Made by a program: the position numbers and the translations under genes
In this document: positions 12,081 to 24,900 of the stretch, one piece after another
Layout of the letters: each line of letters opens with the position of its first letter
Numbering within the stretch: the stretch's first letter is position 1
Notes under the pieces: generated by a model
Database searches by the model: none
Seen by the model: only the letters and a program-made list of their open reading frames with translations
Told to the model about the DNA's origin: nothing
Assembly (NCBI GenBank): GCA_015680685.1
Contig: MNCI01034636.1
Coordinates: 601,617-665,616 of the forward strand
Length of the DNA: 64,000 nt
Reading direction: 5' to 3'
Source of the DNA: Gnetum montanum
Lineage: Eukaryota; Streptophyta; Gnetopsida; Gnetales; Gnetaceae

Positions 12081-12780
12081 ACAGCTAAAAGTTTAACTAC
12101 AAGAATTGTTGGATAAAGACCTTATTTGACCTGGTGTATCACCTTGGGATGCACCTATGCTATTTGTTAAAAAGAAGGATGGGGTTTGGGGTTATGCATA
12201 GATTATAGGTAGTTAAACCAAGTGACTATGAAAAATAAATATCCTCTACCATGCATTGATGACTTATTAGATCAACTTTGGGAAGCTCATGTATTCTCAA
12301 AGATTGATCTTAAGTTTGGGTATCATCAAGTGTGGGTTCATGAATAGGATGTGTTAAAGATAGCATTCATAACACAGTATGGCCATTATGAGTTTTTGCT
12401 GCTACCCTTTGGGTTGACAAAAGCACCAACAATTTTCATGCACCTCATGAAAAATGTGTTGCATCCATTCCTAGATTAGTTTGTGATTATGTTCATCAAT
12501 GATATTTTAGTATATTCTCCTGATGAGAAATTGCATGTAGAGCAGTTGTGGATGATCTTACAAACTTTTAAGGGTGTACCAACTATATGCTCAGCCATCC
12601 AAGTGTTCCTTTTGGCAATTAGAGATTTAGTTCTTGTGACATGGTGTTAGGAGCTGGTAGCTTTGTAGATCTTGCAAAGATTGCAATCATTCATGATTAG
12701 CCTAGGCCACAATCAATAGTGGAGGTATGAAGCTTATTGGGATTAGTAGGATATTACTAGAGGTTTGTGGAACATTTCTC
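12080..12780 (+). pseudogene. Tekay reverse transcriptase pseudogene
   Basis: RT blocks appear in order: SPWDAPMLFVKKKDG (about 12138), [14 protein letters not shown] (about 12238), [12 protein letters not shown] (about 12297), [14 protein letters not shown] (about 12388) and the catalytic box as FINDILVYS (about 12492-12515). The first Asp of the catalytic pair is Asn (GAT to AAT), a G-to-A change in a CpG context. Frameshifts near 12080 and 12200 and TAG codons add to the damage. Confidence 0.88.
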
Positions 12781-13320
12781 TTCCATAGCATCTCCTTTGA
12801 CTCATTTTTTTAGGAAGGAGACTATCTTTACTTAGGGCCCAACTTGTCAAGCTGCATTTGAAGAGTTGAAGCATAGATTGATGACTACTCCAGTTCTAAT
12901 ATCTCCTACACCAAGACATCCATATGATGTTAGTACTGATGCTTTAGGGGATGGATTTGGTTGTGTGTTAATGTAGGATGGACAAGTTGTGGCTTATGCA
13001 TACTGTCAATTAAGGCCACATGAAACTAGATATCCCATGCATGATCTAGAATTGGGTGTTGTGATCTTTGAATTGAAGATTTGGCAACATTATCTATATG
13101 GGAAGTAGGTTACTATTTGGACTAACCATAAAAGCCTCCAATATCTTATGAGTTAGCCACAATTAAACTTGTGACAATGTAGATGGGTGGAGCTACTTGC
13201 TAATTTTGATTTCACTATTAAATATAGGCTTGGCAAGACTAACAAAGTAGTGAATGCATTGAGTAGGGTGGCAAGTAAGATTAATAACTTGACAATCCAA
13301 TTAGATTTGCAAGAGTAGAT
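12780..13320 (+). pseudogene. Tekay RNase H pseudogene
   Basis: RNase H that follows RT in Ty3/gypsy pol. Visible are STDALGDGFGCVLM, then a TAG at an apparent Gln, [45 protein letters not shown] and ANFDFTIKYRLGKTNKV. The catalytic Asp of TDAS-type boxes is kept. At least three TAG codons and one TGA interrupt the frame. Confidence 0.85.
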
Positions 13321-13479
13321 ACAAGAATAACAATGCCATGATCCCTGGTGTCAAGCATTGAGACAACAAATTACCTCTGATGAACTACTCTCTATAGATA
13401 GTCATGGGGTATTACTAAGGGATGGTCGAATATGTGTTCCAAAAGCTCTACAAATTTAGTTGATGGATGAGGCTCACAT

Positions 13480-14370
13480 GAGCAAATACCAACTACATCT
13501 AGGTAGTTAGAAAATGTACCAAAGTTTACGACAAATGTATTGGTGGCTTGGTATGAAGAGGAATGTAGGAGAGTGTATCTCACTATTTAATTTGCTAGTA
13601 AGTGAAGATAGAGCATCAGAGACCTAAAGGATATTTTCATTTCCATGATATTCCTCTGTGGAAGTGGGATGCCATTAGTATGGATTTCATTATTGATCTT
13701 CAGTGAGCTAGTAGTGGCCATGATGCTATCTTAGTAGTTGTTGATTTGTTAACAAAGTCTACCCATTTCCTTGCCACACGATCATCAGTAAGTGCAGTAG
13801 AAACTGCACATCTCTTTCTTATAGAGATCATGCGATTGCATGGTGTGCCACAATGGATTATTGGTGATAGAGATGCTTGCTTCATGTCATATTTTTGGTA
13901 GGCATCTTTTTGGTAGGCATTTTAGAAGGAGATGGGTGCAAAGTTGAATATAAGTTTGATCTATCATCCACAAACTAATGGTCAAACTGAGTAGGTGAAT
14001 AAAATTCTAGAAGACATGTTGAGAGCCTATGCTTTGTAGTATAGAAAAGGTTGGAATCAAATGCTACCATTAGCTGAATTTGCATATAACAATAATTATC
14101 AGGAGAGTTTACAAGAAGCACCGTATGAGATCTTATATGGAAGGCCATGTAGAACACCTTTATGTTGGGATACCATAGAAGATCGTCAATAGGTAAGCAT
14201 AGATTTGGTAAGGAAAACTATAGAGTAGATTTGGGAGATCCAAGATAGATTGAGAGCTACACAAGATAGGTAGACAGCATATGCTACTTTGCGTTGTAGG
14301 CCATTGGAGTTTGTAGTTAGAGATCATGAATTTCTTCATATTTCTCCTTTGAAAGGCCCTACTCAATTTG
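13480..14370 (+). pseudogene. Tekay integrase pseudogene
   Basis: Integrase core visible as WKWDAISMDFI (about 13660), LVVVDLLTKSTHFL with the first Asp, IIGDRDACF with the second, and IYHPQTNGQTE with the third acidic residue, so the DDE triad itself is kept. GPY-type end sequences follow. A short duplication of GGTAGGCATCTTTTT-like sequence at about 13900-13918 shifts the spacing. TAG and TGA stops occur throughout. Confidence 0.85.
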
Positions 14371-14435
14371 GCCAAAAAGGGAAATTGGCTCCTAGAAACA
14401 TTGGTCCATTTCAAGTGTTATAGCAGATTGGGAAA

Positions 14436-14747
14436 GTGAACTATCAGATAGCATTACCTCCTCATTTGGCACATGTCCATGATTTATTTCATGTATCTAT
14501 GCTACGAAGTTATGTGCCTGATGAACATCATGTGATTAACCATTCAAGGATACAACTACCATGTAATGTTAGTTATGTTGAGCAACCAATAGAGATTGTT
14601 GATCTTATGTTTCAACAACTATGTAGTAAAGTTATACCTATGGTCAAGATTTTATGGAGTAGACATGGAGTTTTAGAGGCTACTTGGGAGGTGGAGACTA
14701 AGATGCACATAGCTCATCCTGAGATCTTCCAGGAGGAAGATTCTTAA
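14436..14747 (+). pseudogene. Integrase tail with chromodomain-like end
   Basis: A 103-residue open segment that continues the integrase C-terminus: ALPPHLAHVHDLFHVSMLR, a linker, then a chromodomain-like part (IEIVDLMFQQL, IPMVKILWSRHG, EATWEVE, HPEIF). This is the tail that defines chromoviruses and is thought to steer insertion toward particular chromatin. It stops at TAA 14745-14747, directly before the polypurine tract, as expected. Confidence 0.85.
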
Positions 14748-14758
14748 GAAGAGGAGAG
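14746..14758 (+). other. Polypurine tract
   Basis: AAGAAGAGGAGAG abuts the 3' LTR. It serves as plus-strand primer in LTR element replication. Confidence 0.85.
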
Positions 14759-17469
14759 TGTTACACCCCATCCAAAGATAGTAGGTATGGTCATATGCTT
14801 ATGATTTATAAAGTACGTGTGGATTCTTGATGGGTTGTTGGGGACAAGTTAATGTATTTTATATGTTATGAGGCTTTGTCTTTATGTTATGATTATGATG
14901 TCTTTACATACTTAACTAATGTGATTATGTACACTAGCCTTGTGTGATTTGTTAGACAGGTGATGTTGCTAGCAAGGATGTTGGATTAGGATACTAGAGC
15001 ACCTATCCAGTATGTCTTTATGCTTTATGGGTGATTTTGGTATTGAGGCATCTACACTATAGTGCTATGTTGCATGATGTTTAAGTGTGCTTTTGGCATG
15101 TGAATGTGTAGAATGTTTGATAGTAATTTCGTAGGTTCAAACGAAATTAAATTTGGAGTCTCGATGCGATTGTTATGTACATTTGAAATGTAGGGTATTA
15201 GTCGGGAAGGAAATAAAAGAAATAAACTTATGAAAATCATTCCTTTAAAAATAATAATAAATAATTCAATGAAAAAAAAAAGGAAAATTAAAAGTCATGT
15301 TAGGTTGCACGTGACATGTGCTACCTCGGTTTTGTATTTTTGTTTTTATTGTAACATAAGCATAAAGGTAGTGTTAGGCATAAACCTTATTTTTTATTTT
15401 TTTGTTTAACATGAAAAGAGAGCCACTGCCCTTTTTCACTGCCACTTTGTAACACAATTAGGTTTTCTCTATTTCCTTTTGTTGGGGAAATAGAAATACA
15501 CAAGAGCCTATTTTCTTCCATTTTTCTTTCTGCTTTCTTCTTCTATTCCACATTTTTCTGAATTCTAAGCTTTCTAGATGGCTTTTGCTTGCTTTAAACC
15601 TAGATTTAGGATTGTTACGGTCATATCTATGTAGGTGCAAAACTTGTTGGGAGTGAAATGGAGTCTTGCCAGATTTTTGAGGATTTTCTACTTGTTTCGG
15701 CCTTTCTACCCAACAATTTGATTGGTGGATTGTCTTTACCTTTTCCTTGTATTTTTGTGCTAGATTAGTGTATATGATTATGCGATGTGGGCATGTGGGG
15801 TAGATAGCTCAAGGATTGAACTTGGACATGTTACTTTGTCTATTCCCTGGAATTGTTTGATTTTGGTTACAAATTTTGTATTACACTATATGCGATGTAT
15901 GGGATGATGTGGACTTGTAGAATAGAATGTGTGGTGTTGATGAGAGTCATATGATTGGAATATGCTACTTGTAGGGCCTATTAGGATGCTAGTATTTTGG
16001 GATTTCTAATCCTTCCTAGTGGTAATTAAATATTATTTTATTAATCAAACTTTGAACACACATAACTTTGCTTCCAAGAGTCAAATTTAGGTAAACTTAG
16101 TGTCGTTGGGATCATTTTGGAAAGTACTTTCTAATCGTGGAAGTAGTTTTCTATTTGGGCATATATTATTTTGAAGGTTATTATAGTGGTCATTTATCTA
16201 GAATTTTTTTGTCATATCAAGGTATTCATGTTGTTTTGGTGAATTGTGATATTATTTTCATGGAATGACTATAATTGATAGGGGTGGATATGTATGGTTA
16301 TGTTTGTTTGGGTGTGTTATGCTTATGACATGTGTTGGCTTAAGCAAGCCAAACTATGTACATATTTTCATGATGATGCTTGTGATGGTCGTTGGGAGGT
16401 GGTGTTAGCATGAGGGTGTGGACTGATTGATGATGAGGCATCCTAGAGGTAGTATGGATTAACCCCGATGAGGCTTCTATCTCAGGCCTCATCCTAAGAG
16501 TGGGAGAGCATAGGTGTGTTCATCCCTATGGCTGGTACATGGCATAGGGATGTTCATCCCTATTGCCAATCCTCTACAAGGCTAGTGGTTGTGGGTCATA
16601 GGTTGATCGACCCTAGCATTGGTTGGATAAATAAAAGACTAATAAAAGACCTACATGCAATGGTTGTTATGAGTACTCATGCCAATGTTTCATATGCTAC
16701 ACTAAGAATGGATATGCTATCAACCACATGGGCTATGTATATGATAGTATCAAGTTGTGAGTCATATCATTGATACTATGTGTTGTAATTGGATTATGAT
16801 TATGTGGATCATGAACTGTTTAATGGTATATCATGGATATGATGACATGGATAGGACATATGATGTTAAACCATGGATTTATCTGTAATTGTATGATAGT
16901 ATGTTAGCATTACAGGTGATATGGTGTGTGTTGTTTTGAGCATGTGTAAGACTAACAATTGCTACAGGTTTCCTTGTACCCCACTTCTCTCCTCTAGTGC
17001 AACACTTGTCGACCATCTAGTAGGGGAAGTGTAAAGGCTTCCCACTCATTTTTGTACTAGCTTTATTTAATTATAGGTGGAAGGTGTAGGAGCCTAAACA
17101 AGCATGGAGAAGGAGAGTAGAGAAGGGGAAAAATTTCAATGCTTGGTTAATGTATATTGTCATGTACAGTAGTGTGGACTAGATATAGTTGTATCAAACT
17201 CTTTGTACTCTTATATATATGATGATGATAGTTATGTGTTTTTTTTTTTGTAATTTAGTAGAGTAGTGCGTAGTTTGCTTTATGTAGAGACATGCATTTT
17301 TATAACATGATATGTAAGTTTAGTTTTTGGTGTGGTAGGAAAGTTTTGTACCATTTAACCTTCCTTCATATCATGTATTCTACACATCATTGGTTTAAAT
17401 TATCATGCTTCCATTCTATGATTACTTGATCCTATGCATCACCCTACCCTAGCTAGGGGGGGTGTTACA
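14759..17469 (+). repeat. 3' LTR of the Tekay-type element
   Basis: 2711 bases, TGTTACACC to GGTGTTACA. It retains the roughly 160 bases (about 14884-15041) missing from the 5' LTR, and has a local repeat of GTTCATCCCTAT near 16518-16562 that the 5' copy lacks. The following 5-mer TTGAA is the probable target-site copy. Confidence 0.92.
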
Positions 17470-20400
17470 TTGAACTTGGAAAATTCTCACTTAGAACTAT
17501 CTACTTTTTTCATAACGCTTCATCATGAGTCTTGGAATAATAGTACAAGTCATAATGAATTAAATTTTTATCATATTTTAACAAAATTTTATAATTTCCA
17601 TCAAGGTTTTTATCTTTCAAATCCTAAAAAAAAATTGTGAAAAATGAGGGTTTCAATATGAGACATTATGAAAATAAGAGGGTTTATGCATAATTGAAAT
17701 TCTTTACGAGACCTTTTAGCTTAGAAATGATTATTGTGACTTTTTAAGATGATTTTCAAAAGTTTCAACCTTGGAAGCTATGATACCAATGTCAAAGTGT
17801 ATGCAAAAGCTTTGTTTTTTGTTCAAATTTAGTCAATATCACTAGAAGTTGCTCAAATCAATTACAATTGATATCTTTATGATCTTGATTTCTGAAGGTT
17901 ACTAAAAAACTAAGAAAATTAATTGCTCTTTTGAAATTTTAGTGATATGTTTGGATGTTGTAAAAGTTTAGTAAGATCAATATGTTAAGTGGGAATTTAA
18001 ATTCAAACTTATTAATGGCTATCGCTCAAGTGATACAAATCGATTGCAAATGAATTCCTATCCCTACTAGTCACTAGAAGCAATTCAAGGCAAATGGAAC
18101 AAAATTAATTTTTTAAATAACCTTATATAGATAAGCTTAAGATCATTTCACCTTGAGTTTTGATGTAATCTTTGACAAATCATGAGAAAACGTAGATCTA
18201 AAAGTAATTTTGTGGCATCCTATTCTCGAATGTCAAATATATGTTATATTAGGCATTGTGCATAAGAAGATGATATATCAAACATCAAATATATGTAACA
18301 TTTGACATTAAAAATAAAGAAAATAATAGAGAAAATGCAAAAGGAAAAAGAGAAGAATGCTTTATTAATGTAGAATAGTATATCTGGATCATGCTCTAAG
18401 AGTGTTTCTTGGGGTTTTCTTTCTTGGAAGTATATTCCTTAGAGGCAATTCAATGCTACCACCACAGTTAGGCCTACAACCAATCAAAAGGGATGGCCAA
18501 TCCTATTCATATCCTGCTTCACCCAACACCAATTACTCACCTGTTACTAGCTCCACAACTTCATGCTAATACGACCTCTAATGCTCAGGTAAAAATACCT
18601 TAGGTCAAATCCCCAAAGGTCACCTCAAGAGACATGTCTATTATTGCAACATGCCCGTTTGGGTCTTAATTACAATACATCCTTTTGGGTCTTATTACAC
18701 TAATCTCAAGATTAGTTATGAAGAGACATCATCTTCGTTCTACAACAACACCATTTGGGAACAGAGACATTACAAATTGTATGAAAAGGATTGTGATTCA
18801 AAAGAAATTTATGACATAAGATGCATGTGCGACTTGTTACATCTAAACACACATAAGAATCAACTTTGAATGTACAAATGAAAATGAAACCTGAAGCTTT
18901 AAATATCTTTAATACCAAATATTCTAGCTTTAAACTTATCTTGTTGATCTTTGATGCTTGATCAATCAAATATAAATAAATTGATGATCTTTGATATAGA
19001 TTGATTATGAATTGTGTAAGATCATGGAATAGATTGTGAGCATCAGAAATTAGGAGTGTGATATTAAAAAATCTTATGAGAAATCTAAGAGATATTATGA
19101 GAGATATGAATAATTGTGAAAATTATAAAGCAAAAATCAACAAAGAGAAACTTCTTATTAATGATTCTTTAATCACTTAATTTTAAAATAAATAATGATA
19201 AATCAAAAAAATGAATGTCTCTCTCATGGGGTATGAGGTTTGATCTCTATTTATAGTGTAGGTTTGTCCTTTTATACCATTTTAAGTATGTTTTTCATCA
19301 TGTACTTTACATTCAAAAATTTTCTTTTAAGAAAACTTTTATAAGTATGACTCTACCCTTGGGACTTTAACATGAAAAAAATACATAGTACATGAAATAA
19401 TGGAATGTGAGACATGACTCCCATCCATACTATAACTTTATGAGAATAACTAACTATTTGGGATTTACACCCTTAGCTAGTAAGCTACTAGTAGTTAGAC
19501 TAGCTAGTAGCAAAAAGCTTTGATTTTTAGTTTACATTCTAGCGTATGTTAATAGCTTATTATTATTATTTTAGGATTAACTAATGTATTTTCATTATGT
19601 TTTACTAATCTTGTGAACTTGTTCACTAGGTACCATGGAATGAAATTATGGAATATGAGATACTTGGATGTATAACTTATTAATGTTTTCTATTGTTACT
19701 AAATTATGTTTTCATAATATTTATTTAGTTGTGAGATTATATTTGATGAGATGGCAAGATGATATTTTAATAAGGTTGAGTGTGAGGTAGTATCTTAGAT
19801 ATATTTTTATTTATGAAGTCTCATCTCAATGAAGATGCCTTATGTTCGATAAAGTTTTAGATTAATATGAAGTCTCATATCTAGCTAAAGTATTTTGTTG
19901 ATTACATAAGTCTTATGCCTTTTAATAAGAGTCTCATGTTGTTTGGTGAAGTCTCAAGTTTGAAGCAGAAAGAACTTAGATTCATATATGTAATCCAATA
20001 GGTTAGTTAATACATTTGATATTTGATAAAGAGTCAAATGAGAAAATACTAGAGGTGATCCTAGATGAAGCTATAGTAGTAGAAGAGAAGGTGATTACCA
20101 AATCCACACTAGGATGAATCTATTATCAAGAGGCATGAGGTCTAAGGATCTTTAGGTGTTGATATGCAAAGAAACAATATTTCCACATAAGGTTATTTCC
20201 TAAGTCTAGATATGCATTTATAAGCATGGCAATTAGATTTGTTGAACCTAGATCTACAATTTAGAGTCATTTTGCAATTTTCATCCTTTTCCATATTCTT
20301 CATTTTGATCTATAAGTTTGTTTGATAATTATTAAGCAAATGTTGTTGAGTAATAGAATAACAAGGAAGGGTTAGTAGTGATGCAAATTTCATATAGGTT

Positions 20401-21860
20401 GTCCTCTATTATTTTAGGTCTCTCTCTCTCTTTCTCATCATTGGTTGGATGTTTGAGTGAGGCTAGCTTAGAAAGAAAGATAGAACCTAGATGAAGAATG
20501 GACTTGATAGTAGAATGATCTAAGACAACAAATAATCCTAAAGGTGGTAATACTAAAAGATAGAAAAAGGGTTTGAAGACTAGCCACCAAAGATTGTTAA
20601 AGATCCTGATAGTTTTCCTACATTCATTGTTAGTTTATGTAGACATAATTTGGTGGTAAGAAGAAGAAAGAAAGGGTTGAATAATAAAGTATGCAATGCT
20701 AACTTGTTATGTAGGATAAGTTCCCTATGTTATATTATTCTAATCCACGATCCTTTACTACAATTTGAAAAAGGAGTTCTTATAATATTTTTTAACTCAA
20801 TCATGTTAGATTAACTCCCTTCTTAACATTTTCAAGTATCTTAAATGGTGTTAGAGGCCTTGGAAGTACAGTCAATTCCTAGAAAGTTTCAACAATAGAT
20901 GATGTTTTTGATCTTCTTAACTTAGAAAAATTTTATCATCTATTTAGTATTTTCATGTATATTATACTCAAAGGATGTAAGGATCAAAATATATAGTTGG
21001 ATTTTGTTTGATCTATTAATTACATTATTTGGCTAATATTCTAATGATTATGATGGTGTATGATGCTTAAATTTATTTTTAGTATCTTACCTTATTGATT
21101 TTGATATTATTTTATCCCATGTCATGTTTAATTCCATTTCACTTATCTAGTTTATCACTTATCATTAGCTAACTTTCCTTGATGTTTCTGTTCCAAGTAT
21201 TGCAATGTTATACCTTGTTGTTAAATGATTTGCAAAATCTTATATAAGTAATCATCAAATTCTTATTAACATAGAATGCACCTGTTTTTGCAATGATAGC
21301 CAATTTCATGAAATAATAATGGATTTAGATTATCAAGCTTGATTACTTGCATGATGAAGTAAGAGCTATAGAAAAGTTTGGTATACTCGCATGATCCATA
21401 TGAGCTAAGAATTATTGCGACATGTTTGCAAAGCCATAAGTAGAAGATAATTCCAGAAGAAGTTTTTACAGAAATCGTAAGAAGATTAAACTCATTCAAT
21501 CAAATCATATTCATGGAATAGAATGTTTTAAGGCTTATTTAAAACCTAGGAAATCCTAGTCTATGGATTATGTAACTCATGAAGTTTCAACTAATTCAAG
21601 AAAATTAATCCATCATTTTAGATTAAATTTAATATCATGTAGAAAATTGAATTAGCTATCAAAGATAAAGCTTGAGCTAATTTAGTCTGGTCAAGATGAG
21701 ACCTTTAAAAATGGATTTATGGATATTAAAGACTAGTTTCATCTCAAGAAAGGACACGCATTAGAACAAGTGGTTAGGTGCATAAAAGCTCTATCATTTC
21801 AGGAAGACAATAATTAATCTAAGGCTAACTCAATTCTTCAAAGTTGTTTTGAATAAGCAA
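17470..21860. other. AT-rich intergenic DNA, no gene seen
   Basis: No protein domain, intron set or RNA gene is recognisable on either strand. The short open frames (for example 18651-18969 and 21266-21499) look random. A small perfect hairpin, GCTACTAG / CTAGTAGC with a 12-base loop, is at 19484-19511. The stretch is probably very old repeat sequence. Confidence 0.5.
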
Positions 21861-24800
21861 AGTGAATTAATAGAACCAAAGATTAGCTCTATGATGGATT
21901 TTTAAAAATATTCTAAACTCGATTGATCCAGAAAGGAGAGGGGTTCATTAAATATGATTGCCACATTAGCTCGTAAAAGAAGCTCATAGAACCAATAATT
22001 AGCTCTACAAATAGTTTTACTCAAGCTAGCTTCATTGGATTTAAACATAAGAAGATATTGATATTTTCCTAATATAGGAACTCAATGTGGCATGCAACCT
22101 ATCCTATGAAGAAGATTAGTGGAATCATAAATTGATTCTACAATGAGTGAAAGCAGTCTTATGTGCCACATCATTACTCAAATAATGAGCTCAAAATTAA
22201 GCATTTTTTGTAAAAGTGGAAGATGGTTCTACAAGAAAATACATAAATAGTTCTACCAAGTTAGCTCTTTTTAAATAGGAAGATTCGTAGGGCTAAAAAA
22301 TGGCTCTACAACAAACACACTTTTTGGCTCTACCATGTTTACTCATTATGTGGTACAAGTTTGTAGAACCAAAAAATGGTCCTATGAAAAGGCTCTATAA
22401 GCAAGCTCTAAAGAAACTTTGAATGCCTACCTACGCCTTACTAAGTCAAATATTATAATAGAAACCATAAAACAAAGTTTGATTCTATAAATCAAAGATA
22501 ACTCTACAAGTTCCTACTTTGATAAGTCATCCATCAAAGTGATGTCATGTGGGATTTTGAGTTACGTGATTCATAGAACCAAACTTACATTCTGATGAGT
22601 GGCAAGGTACCCCTACACTCAACCATACGAAACAAGCGTAGCACGCACGATCCGGTCGAACTCCACAGACTAAGTGCCTACATGCCCCATGGAACACTTA
22701 GGCTTAATCATTCGTTGTCTTCCCAGACTTACTTGTAGTTGTCATGGTGTATGGTTAAGTAAGTCTGAGGTATATGATTTTTATAGCTTTTTATGTTTTA
22801 TGTCTCCTATGATAACAAGGTGAAGGGTTGAGAAACTAATTACTAACTCTAACTAATGAACTAAGTCTAAATTAACCTAGCATGAGCATCTGTTCCCACT
22901 TATCGTACACACCCTGAACCGATGCAACCATGGTTACCAAACACTAATCGTTGTTGGGATCACCACGCGTAACGCACGTGCTTGAAGTGGTTGTACTGAG
23001 GCACTTAACTAGGAGGAAAGGATTGAGAGAATCTAATCTAGCCTAAGTGTGATGAGCATTCGTTCCTTGATTATCCGTACACATCCTTAAATGCTCATAA
23101 TCAAGTTGTACAAATTCTGCATTACTAGGAGATAAGGGTGAGAGAGAAAGCAATAAATAACATTAAATAAAATCTTATTCCATGCACTGCAAGGTTTATC
23201 CAGGAAGTTCATCTTTATTGCCGTACACAACTCGTGTTCAAGTACAATGTTGCTCAAATAAAGATCCGTTCACTTTAGGACTCCTACTATGGACACATGG
23301 AAAATATTCTATCTTTGGAGTGATCAATCTGCCAAAGTTTCCCTACTTCTAGCGTAGGATGAGGAAACAAGGAAGAGCTGCCTCTTATTTATAGATATGA
23401 TGGCGCACCGCGATATCACGGCGGCCGCGATATCGCATACGCGATATCATGGCCCGTGCGATATCACGTCTCATCACGTTCTATGAGCAAGTATAAAATT
23501 GGCTCTACCACATTAGCTCCTATGTAATATGATTCTATAGAACCTAGATTCAACTATATAAATAAGCTTAAATCAATTCTACAAGCTACGACATTAAAAT
23601 TTAGTGAAAAAATCTTGATGAAGAACCAAACTTTGGCTCTATAAGAAGTCTCACTTTTACCTATGCCAAGTCAGCATTCAAAGTAGTGATAAGAGGAATT
23701 AAAGTACATGATTTTTAGAATTAGAAATAGACTTCACAAATAGCTTCTAAATAAGTTCTACAATGTCAGCTTTAGAGAAAGGGCACCTCTTGTGGAGTTA
23801 AAATTTGATTTGACAAGTACAAAAATGGTTCTACCATGTTGGTTAATTCATAGAATTAGTTTGTAAAGATGAAATTGAGATCTACAAATGGTATTTAAAT
23901 CAACTCTACCACGTCAGTTCCTAAAAAGTCATCAAATTCATGAAGCTGAAATTGATCCCAAAAGGAAGCTTAGAGTAACTTTTCCATGTCAACTTTTATG
24001 TAGAGAACCAAAAAGGTGTTCTAAAATGGTTCTACAAATAAATATTTAAACTATTTCCATTAGATGCATTGAGATCTCTTAAGAGATATTTAGCCCTTAT
24101 TTCCACATCAACTAACTTTATAAAGAGGGTTTGTATAACCAAAATTTGATGTTGCAAAGCAAAGCTAAAGTGGTTATACGAATCACGTCATCATCCAAAG
24201 ACAAAAGATAGAGAGAAGCATCACTCATAGAACCCAAATTTGGTTCTATAAGTGCATGAATGGTTCTTCCTCATTAGCTCCTTTATAGCATGAATTTACA
24301 AAACTAAAACTTGGCTCTACAAAAAAGCTTTAAATTAGTTCTACAAGTTACATCAACTTCAAAAAGTCAATAAGTTCATTAATCTAGAAGAGTCAAATCT
24401 AAAAATGAGCTCTATAGAATTCTTACAACATCAACTTTTATATTTAGTGTATGTTCATAGAACCAAAAACTGGTTCTACAAGGAAAACATAAAATGGTTC
24501 TAGAACCCACATTAGGATAAATAGATCTCATCTCAAGCCCATAAAAGTTACAAGTCCGAATTATTCACATGCACATTATACTTTTAATTTAGATTAAGAA
24601 GCTATGAATTAGAGATAAAAGAGTATGATGCCACACATAGAACTAGAGATTTATTCTACAAAAAGGCTTGAGCTCATTCTATCACATCAACTCCCTTGTA
24701 GAATGATATCGTAGAACTTAAAAATGATTCTACAAATAAGCTGTAAAATGATTCTACAAAAAAATTTCAAAAGCTAGCTTTGAGAATACTTCATCATGTC

Positions 24801-24900
24801 AATACAAGCATAAATAAAATGCTAAGAGAAGCTCATTTTTAGAACCAAAGAATGCTTCTACAAATTAGACCATTTTCACATACCACGTTAGCTTTATATT
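21860..24900. repeat. Degenerate tandem array with palindromic core
   Basis: About fifteen degenerate units repeat the theme TAGAACCAAAAATTGGTTC followed by TACAAAnAAGC, TCTACCACGTTAGCTC and a spacer. The core TAGAACCAA/TTGGTTCTA is a near-perfect inverted repeat. Good copies start near 21871, 21986, 22354, 22574, 23622, 24007, 24230, 24450, 24640 and 24840. Spacing is irregular, about 100-220 bases. The solo LTR at 22593-23476 interrupts one unit, so the array predates that insertion. Confidence 0.7.
22593..23476 (-). repeat. Solo LTR of the GATATCGC Athila-like family
   Basis: It reads TGATGAG...CTCATCA (perfect 7-base ends), 884 bases, with no internal region next to it. The flanking 5-mers CATTC and CGTTC differ by one CpG-type change and fit a target-site duplication. 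In minus orientation it has the family promoter layout: several GCGATATCGC variants (23405-23468) then CTATAAATAAGAG (near 23385). It probably arose by recombination between the two LTRs of a full element. Confidence 0.88.

Larger units (their letters stand above)
7651..17469 (+). mobile_element. Tekay/Del-type chromovirus LTR retrotransposon, decayed
   Basis: Complete element on the plus strand: 5' LTR 7651-10186, a tRNA-Met-type primer site, gag with zinc knuckles, protease, RT, RNase H, integrase with a chromodomain-like end, a polypurine tract, and 3' LTR 14759-17469. LTRs start TGTTACACC and end GGTGTTACA. Flanking 5-mers TTTAA and TTGAA fit a target-site duplication with one change. LTRs over 2.5 kb and the chromodomain tail point to the Tekay (Del) lineage. 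The coding region is full of stops, so it is not autonomous today. Confidence 0.92.

Noticed and set aside
19484-19511. Small hairpin GCTACTAG/CTAGTAGC as MITE end or microRNA precursor
   Set aside because: Eight-base stem only, no flanking duplication and no extended pairing.
21860-24900. CRISPR-like array
   Set aside because: Units are highly degenerate, spacing is irregular and the DNA is clearly plant nuclear.
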